From assembly GCF_028548475.1 (NCBI RefSeq), contig NZ_JAQQLE010000002.1, positions 62,001 to 126,000 of the forward strand: 64,000 nucleotides of DNA, read 5' to 3'. Source of the stretch: Vogesella margarita (GTDB lineage: Bacteria > Pseudomonadota > Gammaproteobacteria > Burkholderiales > Chromobacteriaceae). A model generated the notes under the pieces. That model was not told the DNA's origin. It saw nothing but the letters and a program-made list of their open reading frames with translations, and searched no databases. Shown here in pieces: positions 53,168 through 61,323 of the stretch (the stretch's first letter is position 1; the number at the start of each line of letters is the position of its first letter). Made by a program: the position numbers and the translations under genes.

Positions 53168-54937
53168 ATGATCGGCGCTGACAAATCCTGTGAGCCGGTA
53201 AACGTATCGCGTTGTCCCCAGCCGGCTGTGGCGGCCATTGCGGCAGCCGCGGCCGGCGGTGCGGGATCGCAGCGTCAGACCCTGTTGCGCTTGCTGCGTA
53301 GCGCGCGCGAGGCCGGCAACAGCGGCCGTCACCATCACGGCCTGCAGGCGGCGGAAACGGCGCTGCAGCTGGCCGGCGAGCATGGTTTCGAACACCTGCG
53401 CAGCGAGGCGCTGGCCCTGCTGGCGCTGCACCGCTTCCGGCTCGGCCAGCTGGCCGACGCCATTCCGCCGGGGCTGGAAGCGGCGTCGCTGCTGGAGCGG
53501 CCCGCCGATGCCGCCGCCCGCGCCGAGGTGCTGTGCACGGTGGCGATGGCCTGCAACGAGCTGGGGCTGGCGCACGACGGCCTGAAGTACGCGCTGGAGG
53601 CGCTGAGCGCTGCCCGCCTCTGCCGGCAGCCGCTGATGCTGAGCTGGGCGCTGAACCGCGCCGGGCTGTGCACCTACAGCGCGGTCGGCGATCTGGAGCA
53701 AAGCGTGGCGCTGTTGCAGCAGGCGCGCGAGCTGGCGGCGCAGCACGGCCACCTCGTCGCGCTGTTCAGCGCCATCAACAATCTCGGCTCCACCTACCGC
53801 ACCGCCGGCCAGCTGGCGCAGTCGCTGTCCCAGTCCGGGGCCGCGGCACTGCTGGCGCAATCGCTGGACCACTTCCAGCAGGCGGCGACGCTGGCGGCCA
53901 CGACGGACAACCCGCACCTGCAAGCCAGCGCCATCATCAATCTGGCGGAAATCCTCACCGATCTCGCGCGCTACGACGAAGCGCTGGAGCCGCTGGCCCA
54001 GGGCCGCGAGCTGGCACGGTGCGGCGACTTTGCCGCGTTGCAGCACCGCGCCGATCTCGCGGAAGCGATCATCCTGCACCGCACCGGGCAGCTGCCGGCG
54101 GCGATCGCGGTGCTGGAGCGGGTGCTGGCACTGCCGGCGGAGCGGATCGAGTACGAGATGCGGGTGCTGGCGCACGAGGCGCTGTACCGCGTGCACAAGG
54201 ATGGCGGCCAGTTCGAGCCGGCGCTGCGGCAGCTGGAACGCCTGCGCCAGCTGGAACAGGCGCTGGCCGGCAAGCGCGCCAGCACCCAGGGCTGGGCGAT
54301 CCGCAAGGAGCTGGAGATCACCAGCGCGCGGCTGGAAACCGAGCGCGAACGGCTGAAGGCCGAGCACGAGCGCCTGCGCGCGGCGCGGCTAGAGGCGGAA
54401 AAATCGGTGGCCGAGGCGCGCATGAACGAGCTGGAGCAGGCGGTGCTGGTCGACGCGCTGACCGGGGTCGGCAACCGCCGCTGTCTCGACCGCGAAGGGC
54501 CGCAGCGCCTGGCGCAACTGCACGGCGGCTTTGACGGCATGGCGGTGGTGGTGCTGGATCTGGACTACTTCAAGTCGATCAACGACCGCTTCGGCCACGC
54601 TGTCGGCGACGACACCCTGCGCAAGGTGGCGCAGCTGGTGGTGCTGCACACCCGTTCGGTCGATCTGGTGGTGCGCTACGGCGGCGAGGAGTTCGTGCTG
54701 CTGCTGATGGAGACCTCGCAGGAGGCGGCGGTGGCGACCTGCGAGCGCCTGCGGCTGGCACTGATGGACTACGACTGGAGCACGCTGCACCCGCTGCTGC
54801 ACGTCACCACCAGCCTCGGCATGGCGTGGCAGAACCAGCCGCAGGACTGGGAGCGCACGCTGCGCGCCGCCGATCTCGCGCTGTACCAGGCCAAGCACAA
54901 GGGCCGCAACCGGCTGGAGGTGGCGCCGGCACCGTAG
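53168..54937 (+). CDS. Diguanylate cyclase with N-terminal TPR-like repeats
   Basis: 589 residues from ATG 53168; GTG 53159 is possible. Residues 30-390 are helical TPR-like repeats (LALHRFRLGQLADAIPPGLEAA, SAINNLGSTYRTAGQLAQSL, ASAIINLAEILTDLARYDEALE). A coiled coil covers about residues 385-430. The GGDEF domain (residues 435-585) starts VDALTGVGNRRCLDREG and has the active-site GGEEF and, five residues before it, an RSVD inhibitory site, so an active, feedback-inhibited cyclic-di-GMP synthase is expected. No membrane helix or signal peptide. Monocistronic. Confidence 0.92.
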   Translation: MIGADKSCEPVNVSRCPQPAVAAIAAAAAGGAGSQRQTLLRLLRSAREAGNSGRHHHGLQAAETALQLAGEHGFEHLRSEALALLALHRFRLGQLADAIPPGLEAASLLERPADAAARAEVLCTVAMACNELGLAHDGLKYALEALSAARLCRQPLMLSWALNRAGLCTYSAVGDLEQSVALLQQARELAAQHGHLVALFSAINNLGSTYRTAGQLAQSLSQSGAAALLAQSLDHFQQAATLAATTDNPHLQASAIINLAEILTDLARYDEALEPLAQGRELARCGDFAALQHRADLAEAIILHRTGQLPAAIAVLERVLALPAERIEYEMRVLAHEALYRVHKDGGQFEPALRQLERLRQLEQALAGKRASTQGWAIRKELEITSARLETERERLKAEHERLRAARLEAEKSVAEARMNELEQAVLVDALTGVGNRRCLDREGPQRLAQLHGGFDGMAVVVLDLDYFKSINDRFGHAVGDDTLRKVAQLVVLHTRSVDLVVRYGGEEFVLLLMETSQEAAVATCERLRLALMDYDWSTLHPLLHVTTSLGMAWQNQPQDWERTLRAADLALYQAKHKGRNRLEVAPAP

Positions 54938-54982
54938 CCGGCGTCTTTTCCCGTCACCGGCATCGGCGAGGCCTGCGCCAAG

Positions 54983-55039
54983 CTACGGCGCGCGAGCCGC
55001 CGCCTTGTCGTCATCCACTTCCTGCACCGGCTTCTGCAT
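54983..55039 (-). pseudogene. In-frame remnant downstream of lptM
   Basis: An 18-codon segment (MQKPVQEVDDDKAAARAP) lies in the same frame as lptM but after its TAA (55109-55111) and a second in-frame stop (55043-55045). Its composition looks like the hydrophilic tail of LptM proteins, so the present lptM may be a shortened form. The uptake-like copy at 55080-55092 lies in the intervening segment. Confidence 0.3.
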
Positions 55040-55079
55040 CGGTCAATCATGCCCGTTACGGGCCGCCGCCGGCGTCGGC

Positions 55080-55092
55080 AAGGTTGGCCGCA
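55080..55092 (+). repeat. Uptake-like 13-mer, exact copy
   Basis: AAGGTTGGCCGCA immediately downstream of lptM. Confidence 0.8.
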
Positions 55093-55108
55093 CGCCGGCA
55101 CGGGCCGC

Positions 55109-55219
55109 TTACGGTGCGGTCTGCTGCTGGCCGGTCGGGGCCGGCAGATACAGCGGACCCTTGAAGCCGCAGGCGGTGACAACGGTGGCGACAAGGACAA
55201 ACATCAGCGCAGTACGCAT
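55109..55219 (-). CDS. lptM: LPS-assembly lipoprotein LptM (YifL-like)
   Basis: 36 residues. A hydrophobic signal (MRTALMFVLVATVVTA) ends at a lipobox with Cys17, followed directly by the diagnostic CGFKGPLYLP (family consensus CGLKGPLY). LptM assists maturation of the LptD-LptE translocon in the outer membrane. Shorter than the E. coli protein (about 67 residues); see the remnant at 54983-55039. Divergent from cyaY, as is common, but no lysA follows it in this genome. Confidence 0.85.
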   Translation of the reverse strand: MRTALMFVLVATVVTACGFKGPLYLPAPTGQQQTAP

Positions 55220-55282
55220 ACGGAATCCGGTAGCTATGGCAAAATCGCAGTCTAACAGGCGCGAGCCTCCCACCCCAAGCCA

Positions 55283-55295
55283 TGCGGCCAACCTT
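55283..55295 (-). repeat. Uptake-like 13-mer, exact copy
   Basis: TGCGGCCAACCTT 12 bases before the cyaY start, in the lptM-cyaY divergent promoter region. Confidence 0.8.
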
Positions 55296-55307
55296 TAGGA
55301 TTTTTCC

Positions 55308-55625
55308 ATGACTGAAAGCGAATTCCTGACCCTCACCGACGGTATTTTCACGCGCATCGAAGCGGCACTGGATGAGGCGGAGCTGGATCTGGACTGCCTG
55401 AAAATGGGGAATGTGCTGGAAATCGAGTTCGACAGCGGCGAGAAGGTGGTGGTCAACCGCCACGTGCCGAACCAGGAGCTGTGGATCGCGGCCAAGAGCG
55501 GCGGTTTCCACTTCGCGCTGCGCGATGGCCAGTGGCTGGCGGCGCGCGACGGTAGGGAGTTCGGCGCCACGCTGTCGGCGGTGGTCGGCCAGGCGGCCGG
55601 CTGCGACTTCGCGTTTGCCGTCTGA
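55308..55625 (+). CDS. cyaY: Bacterial frataxin, iron donor CyaY
   Basis: 105 residues. Acidic N-terminal helix (MTESEFLTLTDGIFTRIEAALDEAELDLDCL) that binds iron, then strands LEIEFDSGEKVVVNRHVPNQELWIAAKSGGFHF, typical of frataxin. Acts in the cytoplasm in Fe-S cluster assembly with IscS. The yqaA-like gene starts with GTG right after its stop. Confidence 0.95.
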   Translation: MTESEFLTLTDGIFTRIEAALDEAELDLDCLKMGNVLEIEFDSGEKVVVNRHVPNQELWIAAKSGGFHFALRDGQWLAARDGREFGATLSAVVGQAAGCDFAFAV

Positions 55626-56036
55626 GTGAGCAGCTGGCTGCTGCTGGGCGGCCTGGCGGCGTCGGCCTTCCTGTCCGCTACCGTGCTGCCGGGCAATTCC
55701 GAGCTGGCACTGGGCGCCTTGCTGTTGCAGCGTCCGGAGCTGCTGTGGCCGGCACTGCTGGTCGCCACCGTCGCCAACGCGCTGGGCAGCATCAGCAGCC
55801 TGTGGCTGGGGCGCTGCGTGCCGCCCAAACCGCTGCCACCGCGGGCGGCGGCATGGTTCGAGCGTTTCGGCCCGGCCGCGCTGTGGCTGAGCTGGGTGCC
55901 GCTGGCCGGCGATGCGCTGCCGCTGGCCGCCGGCTGGCTGCGGCTGGCGTTCTGGCCCTGCGTGCTGTGGATTACGCTGGGCAAGGCCAGCCGTTACGCC
56001 TTGCTGGCGTGGGGAATGCTGGGTCTTATCCGGTGA
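55626..56036 (+). CDS. YqaA-like small DedA/SNARE-associated membrane protein
   Basis: 136 residues beginning with GTG 55626 immediately after the cyaY stop. Four hydrophobic segments: LLLGGLAASAFLSATVLPGNSELALGALL, LWPALLVATVANALGSISSLWLGR, RFGPAALWLSWVPLAGDALPLAAGWLRL and a final CVLWITLGKASRYALLAW. Matches YqaA, a DedA-related family; function unknown. Translationally coupled to cyaY. Confidence 0.85.
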   Translation: MSSWLLLGGLAASAFLSATVLPGNSELALGALLLQRPELLWPALLVATVANALGSISSLWLGRCVPPKPLPPRAAAWFERFGPAALWLSWVPLAGDALPLAAGWLRLAFWPCVLWITLGKASRYALLAWGMLGLIR

Positions 56037-56223
56037 GGCGTACGTACCGGCGGGTTGTTGTCCGGATTTCCGGACGCCATGCCGGTGGCGGCAGCATCAT
56101 GGCGTTGTACTGGCGCGCGGCACGATCGCCGCTATGCTTGGGTTATGACTTTATCTTTGTGCGACAGTATTTGCCCGCCAGCATCGGCCGAGACTGTCGC
56201 CGTTTTTCATCCAGAAAGTAGCA

Positions 56224-57006
56224 ATGAGCAAACACATTCCGCGCAAGCGCTTCGGCCAGAACTTCCTGCAGGACAGCAAGGTGATCGAGGACATCGTCAG
56301 CGCCGTCGGCGCCCAGCCGAACGATGTGGTGATCGAGATCGGCCCCGGCCTCGGCGCGCTGACCAAGCCGCTGTTGCAGCGTTTAGACCATTTGCATGTG
56401 GTGGAGATCGACCGCGACATCATCAGCCGCCTGCGTGGCGAGTTCTCGCCCAAGCGGCTGACCATCCACGAGGGCGACGCGCTGGCCTTCGATTTTGGCA
56501 GCGTCTGCGACGGCCCGTTCAAGCTGGTCGGCAACCTGCCGTACAACATTTCCACCCCGCTGCTGTTCCACCTCGCCTGCTACGGCAACCGCGTCACCGA
56601 CATGCACTTCATGCTGCAAAAAGAGGTGGTCGACCGTATGGTGGCGGCGCCGTCGACGCCGGATTACGGCCGTCTGACGGTGATGTTGCAGTATCGTTTC
56701 GACATGGAACAGATCTTGCTCGTACCACCGGGTGCATTCTACCCGCCACCGAAAGTGGATTCCGCGGTGGTACGGATGATTCCTGATGCCGGTCGCTGTG
56801 GTGTGGCGACAGACGAGGCGCTGCTGGAGGAGATCGTGGCACAGGCTTTCGCCCAACGGCGCAAGACCCTGCGCAACAACCTCAAGGGCGTGATCGATGA
56901 CGAGGCCCTGCTGTCGCTGGGCATCGACCCGACGGCCCGGGCCGAGACGCTGAGCGTGCAGCAGTATGTGGCGCTGGCCAACCATCTGGCCGCCGCGCGC
57001 GGCTGA
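56224..57006 (+). CDS. rsmA: 16S rRNA (adenine-1518-N6/adenine-1519-N6)-dimethyltransferase
   Basis: 260 residues ([20 protein letters not shown]). RsmA/KsgA dimethylates A1518 and A1519 of 16S rRNA during late 30S maturation. SAM motif [15 protein letters not shown] near residue 38, the catalytic [12 protein letters not shown] near residue 105 and the C-terminal [15 protein letters not shown] are all intact. A 187-base spacer precedes it. Confidence 0.96.
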   Translation: MSKHIPRKRFGQNFLQDSKVIEDIVSAVGAQPNDVVIEIGPGLGALTKPLLQRLDHLHVVEIDRDIISRLRGEFSPKRLTIHEGDALAFDFGSVCDGPFKLVGNLPYNISTPLLFHLACYGNRVTDMHFMLQKEVVDRMVAAPSTPDYGRLTVMLQYRFDMEQILLVPPGAFYPPPKVDSAVVRMIPDAGRCGVATDEALLEEIVAQAFAQRRKTLRNNLKGVIDDEALLSLGIDPTARAETLSVQQYVALANHLAAARG

Positions 57007-57120
57007 CCCATGTTGCGCTGCGGCTTGCTGTACCAGGTTGGCCGCCGCACAATCCGTTTTGAATGATGCGGACCAAGCCGCACCGTAAGGCGGGCTGGCA
57101 CAGGAATTAAAGGAAAAGTG

Positions 57121-57855
57121 ATGATTCGTTTCAACAATGTCCACAAGTGGTTCAAGGACTTGCACGTATTGAACGGGATTGACCTGCAGGTGGCGCAGGG
57201 TGAGGTGGTGGTGGTGTGCGGGCCGTCCGGCTCCGGCAAGTCGACCATGATCCGCACCGTGAACCAGCTGGAGAGCATCAACGAGGGCGAGATCTGGGTC
57301 GACGGCAAGAACGTGGCCGACCCGAAAACCGATCTCAACGCGCTGCGCGCCGAAGTCGGTTTCGTGTTCCAGCACTTCAACCTCTACCCGCACCTGTCGG
57401 TACTGGACAACATCACGTTGTCGCCGATCAAGGTGAAGGGCATGGACAAGGCCGCGGCCGACAAGCAGGCGGTGGCGCTGCTGGAGCGGGTCGGTCTCGC
57501 CCACAAGAAGGACGCCTTCCCGGCGCAGCTGTCCGGCGGCCAGCAACAGCGCGTGGCCATCGCCCGCGGCCTGGCGATGGAACCGCGGGTGATGCTGTTC
57601 GACGAACCGACCTCCGCGCTGGACCCGGAGATGATCGGTGAAGTACTGAAGGTGATGAAGGATCTGGCCGAATCCGGCATGACCATGATGGTGGTCACCC
57701 ACGAAATGGGCTTTGCCCGCGAAGTGGCTGACCGGGTGGTGTTCATCGACCACGGCAAGATCGTGGAACAGGCGCCGCCGGAAGAATTTTTCAAGAACCC
57801 GCAACACGAACGGGCACAACAGTTTTTGCGGCAATTGCTCACCCCGATGAGCTGA
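57121..57855 (+). CDS. gltL: Glutamate/aspartate ABC transporter ATPase (first copy)
   Basis: 244 residues with AAGGA five bases upstream. Walker [10 protein letters not shown] near residue 38, Q-loop [12 protein letters not shown], signature [17 protein letters not shown] and Walker [15 protein letters not shown] are intact. It precedes the binding-protein gene, while a second, similar ATPase gene (60395) follows the permeases. Strong similarity of both to GltL-type ATPases suggests they power the same polar amino-acid importer. Confidence 0.93.
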   Translation: MIRFNNVHKWFKDLHVLNGIDLQVAQGEVVVVCGPSGSGKSTMIRTVNQLESINEGEIWVDGKNVADPKTDLNALRAEVGFVFQHFNLYPHLSVLDNITLSPIKVKGMDKAAADKQAVALLERVGLAHKKDAFPAQLSGGQQQRVAIARGLAMEPRVMLFDEPTSALDPEMIGEVLKVMKDLAESGMTMMVVTHEMGFAREVADRVVFIDHGKIVEQAPPEEFFKNPQHERAQQFLRQLLTPMS

Positions 57856-57959
57856 TTGCCCACCGGCACCGCTGTACTGGTGGTGCCAGGTTTCCGGGCC
57901 ATACCCAGCCGGTACGGCTTGATAAAAGCAGCAAAACCCAAGAGAAAATGGAGAAACCA

Positions 57960-58859
57960 ATGCGCTTTACGACTCGTCTGCTGACTACTGCTGTCATCGC
58001 TTCCGCCTTTGCCGCTCCGGCCATGGCCGAAGGTACCCTGGACAAGATCAAGAGCTCCGGCGTGATCGTGCTCGGTCACCGTGATGCCTCGATCCCGTTC
58101 TCCTACCTGGCGAACGACCCGACCAAGCCGATCGGCTACTCGCACGACCTGCAGCTGAAGGTGGTCGAAGCCGTGAAGAAACAGCTGAAGATGCCTAACC
58201 TGCAGGTGCGCTACAACCTGGTGACCTCGCAGACCCGCATCCCGCTGGTACAGAACGGCACCGTGGATCTGGAGTGCGGCTCCACCACCAACAACCTGGA
58301 GCGCCAGAAACAGGTGGCCTTCTCCGTTGGCATCTTCGAGATCGGCACCCGCCTGCTGACCGCCAAGACTTCCGGCATCAAGGACTTCCCGGACCTGAAG
58401 GGCAAGAACGTGGTGACCACCGCCGGTACCACTTCCGAGCGCCTGCTGAAGGCGATGAACGCCGAGAAGCAGATGGGCATGAACATCATCTCCGCCAAGG
58501 ATCACGGCGAATCGTTCCTGATGCTGGAGTCGGGTCGTGCCGTCGCCTTCATGATGGACGATGCGCTGCTGTACGGCGAAATGGCCAAGGCCAAGAACCC
58601 GGGCAACTGGGTGGTGACCGGCAAGCCGCAGTCCTTCGAAATCTACGGCTGCATGATGCGCAAGGAAGATCCGGCCTTCAAGAAAGTGGTCGATGACGCG
58701 CTCAAGGCTACCTTCAAGTCCGGCGAAGTGAACAAGATCTACAGCAAGTGGTTCATGGCACCGGTACCGCCAAAAGGCCTGAATCTGAACTTCCCGATGT
58801 CCGACGAATTCAAGTCGCTGGTGGCCAAGCCGACAGACAAGTCTGCCGAGGAAATGTAA
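57960..58859 (+). CDS. gltI: Periplasmic glutamate/aspartate-binding protein
   Basis: 299 residues from ATG 57960, chosen for GGAG six bases upstream. Signal peptide of about 22 residues, with cleavage near AMA-EG. Solute-binding family 3: VIVLGHRDASIPFSYL, IGYSHDLQLKVVEAVKKQL, VRYNLVTSQTRIPLVQNGTVDLECGSTTN and the terminal WFMAPVPPKGLNLNFPMS, typical of GltI. Captures acidic amino acids for the GltJK permease. A terminator-like hairpin follows, which would keep binding protein in excess. Confidence 0.94.
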   Translation: MRFTTRLLTTAVIASAFAAPAMAEGTLDKIKSSGVIVLGHRDASIPFSYLANDPTKPIGYSHDLQLKVVEAVKKQLKMPNLQVRYNLVTSQTRIPLVQNGTVDLECGSTTNNLERQKQVAFSVGIFEIGTRLLTAKTSGIKDFPDLKGKNVVTTAGTTSERLLKAMNAEKQMGMNIISAKDHGESFLMLESGRAVAFMMDDALLYGEMAKAKNPGNWVVTGKPQSFEIYGCMMRKEDPAFKKVVDDALKATFKSGEVNKIYSKWFMAPVPPKGLNLNFPMSDEFKSLVAKPTDKSAEEM

Positions 58860-58951
58860 GCAGCTTGTCGGTAATGACGGAGCGGGTTTTCTGACACAAG
58901 CGTGAAACGAGACCGGGACCGGGTGGCAACACCCGGCAACCCGCTCCCGGA

Positions 58952-58979
58952 GGGGCGCTGCTGGCGCCCCTTTTCTTTT
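58952..58979 (+). terminator. Intercistronic attenuator between gltI and gltJ
   Basis: GGGGCGC (58952-58958) pairs with GCGCCCC (58964-58970), followed by TTTTCTTTT. Partial termination would lower permease relative to binding protein. Confidence 0.8.
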
Positions 58980-58989
58980 GGAGACGTCT

Positions 58990-59733
58990 ATGAATTACAA
59001 CTGGGACTGGAACATCTTCTTCAAGTCCACAGGCATCGGCAGCGAAATCTATCTCGACTGGTTCGTCTCCGGTCTGGGCTGGACCATTGCCGTGGCGCTC
59101 GTCGCCTGGATCATCGCCCTGCTGCTGGGGTCGGTGCTGGGCGTGATGCGCACCCTGCCGGGCAAGGCGCTGCCGGCGATTGCCACCGGCTACGTCGAGC
59201 TGTTCCGCAATGTGCCGCTGCTGGTACAGCTGTTCATGTGGTATTTCGTGGTGCCGGACTATCTGCCGGAGCCGCTGCAGACCTGGTTCAAGCAGGACCT
59301 GAACCCGGCGACCTCGGCCTATGTCTCGGTGGTGGTGTGTCTGGCGCTGTTTACCGCGGCGCGGGTGTGCGAGCAGGTGCGTACCGGCATCCAGGCGCTG
59401 CCCAAGGGCCAGAGCGCTGCCGCATTGGCCGTCGGTTTCAGCATCGGGCAGACCTATCGCCACGTGCTGCTGCCGCAGGCGTTCCGCATCATCATCCCGC
59501 CGCTCACCAGCGAGTTCCTCAACATCTTCAAGAACTCCTCGGTGGCGTCGCTGATCGGCCTGATGGAACTGCTGGCGCAGACCAAGCAGACCGCGGAATT
59601 CAGCGCCAACATCTTTGAGGCGTTTACCCTGGCCACGGTGATCTACTTCGTGCTCAACATGAGCCTGATGGCGCTGATGAACCTGGTCGAGAAGAAAGTA
59701 CGCATTCCCGGCATGATGGGAGGGGCCAAATAA
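58990..59733 (+). CDS. gltJ: Glutamate/aspartate ABC permease GltJ
   Basis: 247 residues from ATG 58990, with TGGAG upstream. Five hydrophobic helices. The family 3 permease signature lies in VELFRNVPLLVQLFMWYF and the EAA loop (ALAVGFSIGQTYRHVLLPQAF). The N-terminus MNYNWDWNIFFKSTGIGSEIYLDWF is typical of GltJ. Overlaps gltK by one base (TAATG). Confidence 0.95.
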   Translation: MNYNWDWNIFFKSTGIGSEIYLDWFVSGLGWTIAVALVAWIIALLLGSVLGVMRTLPGKALPAIATGYVELFRNVPLLVQLFMWYFVVPDYLPEPLQTWFKQDLNPATSAYVSVVVCLALFTAARVCEQVRTGIQALPKGQSAAALAVGFSIGQTYRHVLLPQAFRIIIPPLTSEFLNIFKNSSVASLIGLMELLAQTKQTAEFSANIFEAFTLATVIYFVLNMSLMALMNLVEKKVRIPGMMGGAK

Positions 59734-60398
59734 TGGATTTCAGCCAGATTATCCCGTCGTTGCCCAGCCTGTGGGACGGCATGAAGCTGACGCTGCAGCT
59801 GCTGGTGCTGGCGGTCGCGGGCGGCATCGCCCTCGGTACCGTGCTGGCACTGGCGCGCATGTCCAGCAACGCCATGCTGTCCGGTTTGGCCAAGGCCTAC
59901 GTCAACTACTTCCGCTCCATCCCGCTGCTGCTGGTGATCACCTGGTTCTACCTGGCGGTGCCGATGATTCTGAACTGGATCACCGGCGAGTTCGTCGCCG
60001 TCGGCGCGTTCACCTCCTGCCTGGTGGCGTTCGTGATGTTCGAGGCCGCCTACTACTGCGAGATCGTGCGGGCCGGTATCCAGTCGATCTCCAAGGGACA
60101 GATCAACGCCGCCTACGCCGTGGGCATGACCTACAGCCAGGCGATGCGCCTGATCATTCTGCCGCAGGCGTTCCGCAAGATGACCCCACTGCTGCTGCAG
60201 CAGACCATCATCCTGTTCCAGGACACCTCGCTGGTGTATGCGGTCGGCCTGATCGACTTCCTCAATGCCGCGCGCGCGCGCGGCGACATCATGGGGCAAT
60301 CGCACGAGTTCCTGATTTTTGCCGGTGCGGTGTACTTTGTTATCAGTTTCGGCGCGTCCTCTCTGGTGAAGCGTCTGCAAAAGAGGTTGGCAGTATGA
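59733..60398 (+). CDS. gltK: Glutamate/aspartate ABC permease GltK
   Basis: 221 residues, starting on the last base of gltJ's stop. Hydrophobic helices with YVNYFRSIPLLLVITWFYL and the EAA loop AAYAVGMTYSQAMRLIILPQAFRKM. Pairs with GltJ to form the channel. Its stop overlaps the start of the second ATPase gene (ATGA). Confidence 0.95.
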   Translation: MDFSQIIPSLPSLWDGMKLTLQLLVLAVAGGIALGTVLALARMSSNAMLSGLAKAYVNYFRSIPLLLVITWFYLAVPMILNWITGEFVAVGAFTSCLVAFVMFEAAYYCEIVRAGIQSISKGQINAAYAVGMTYSQAMRLIILPQAFRKMTPLLLQQTIILFQDTSLVYAVGLIDFLNAARARGDIMGQSHEFLIFAGAVYFVISFGASSLVKRLQKRLAV

Positions 60399-61135
60399 GC
60401 ATGATCGAGATCAAGAACGTCAGCAAATGGTACGGTGACTTCCAGGTACTCACCGATTGCACAACCAACGTCAAGAAAGGCGAAGTGGTGGTGGTGTGCG
60501 GCCCGTCCGGTTCCGGCAAGTCCACACTGATCAAGACCGTCAACGCGCTGGAGCCGTTCCAGAAGGGCGAGATCTTCGTCGACGGCGTGTCGGTCGGCGA
60601 CCCGAAAACCGACCTGCCCAAGCTGCGCGCCCGCATCGGCATGGTGTTCCAGAACTTCGAGCTGTTCCCGCACCTGTCGATCACCGAGAACCTGACCATC
60701 GCGCAACAGCGCGTGCTCGGCCGCAACCGGGACGAGGCAATGCAGAAGGGCATGCACTATCTCGACCGCGTTGGCCTGAAGGCACACGCAGGCAAGTTCC
60801 CCGGCCAGTTGTCCGGCGGCCAGCAGCAGCGCGTGGCGATCGCCCGTGCGCTGGCGATGGACCCGATCGCGATGCTGTTCGATGAACCGACGTCGGCGCT
60901 GGATCCGGAAATGGTCAACGAGGTGCTGGACGTGATGGTGGAACTGGCGCACGAAGGCATGACCATGATGTGTGTGACCCACGAGATGGGTTTCGCGCGC
61001 AAGGTGGCCAACCGCGTGATCTTCATGGACCGCGGTGCCATCGTCGAGGACTGCGAGAAGGAGGAATTCTTCGGCAATATCGACGCCCGCTCCGAGCGCG
61101 CGCGCCAGTTCCTGTCCAAGATCCTGCAGCACTGA
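60395..61135 (+). CDS. gltL: Glutamate/aspartate ABC transporter ATPase (second copy)
   Basis: 246 residues overlapping gltK by four bases. Walker [16 protein letters not shown], signature [17 protein letters not shown], Walker [15 protein letters not shown] and H-loop CVTHEMGF are intact. In E. coli the single gltL occupies this position, so this is the canonical copy and the one at 57121 the extra one. A strong terminator follows at 61180-61205. Confidence 0.94.
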   Translation: MSMIEIKNVSKWYGDFQVLTDCTTNVKKGEVVVVCGPSGSGKSTLIKTVNALEPFQKGEIFVDGVSVGDPKTDLPKLRARIGMVFQNFELFPHLSITENLTIAQQRVLGRNRDEAMQKGMHYLDRVGLKAHAGKFPGQLSGGQQQRVAIARALAMDPIAMLFDEPTSALDPEMVNEVLDVMVELAHEGMTMMCVTHEMGFARKVANRVIFMDRGAIVEDCEKEEFFGNIDARSERARQFLSKILQH

Positions 61136-61141
61136 GTGCAC

Positions 61142-61170
61142 GGTTGGCCGCAGGCTTTGCGGCCAACGTT
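61142..61170. repeat. Inverted uptake-like variants after the glt operon
   Basis: GGTTGGCCGCA (61142-61152) faces TGCGGCCAACGTT (61158-61170) across five bases. Confidence 0.65.
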
Positions 61171-61179
61171 TCACATGGA

Positions 61180-61205
61180 ACGCCACCCTTGCGGTGGCGT
61201 TTTTT
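61180..61205 (+). terminator. Rho-independent terminator of the glt operon
   Basis: ACGCCACC (61180-61187) pairs with GGTGGCGT (61193-61200), then five more T. Confidence 0.9.
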
Positions 61206-61323
61206 GCACCCGCGCCCGCGGGTGTGGTTTTTTCCCCCGTCAGGCTTGCGCTTGATCATGCCTGACATATGCCGGTCATGATCGCGGTTTTGTTTGACGA
61301 TGGCATCCGCTAATATCGCCGAC

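Noticed and set aside
37034-57045. Several partial matches such as GGTTGGCCGCG at 37027-37037 and AGGTTGGCCGCC at 57035.
   Set aside because: They lack the terminal A of the core, and single mismatches of this type are expected by chance in GC-rich coding DNA; they were not counted.
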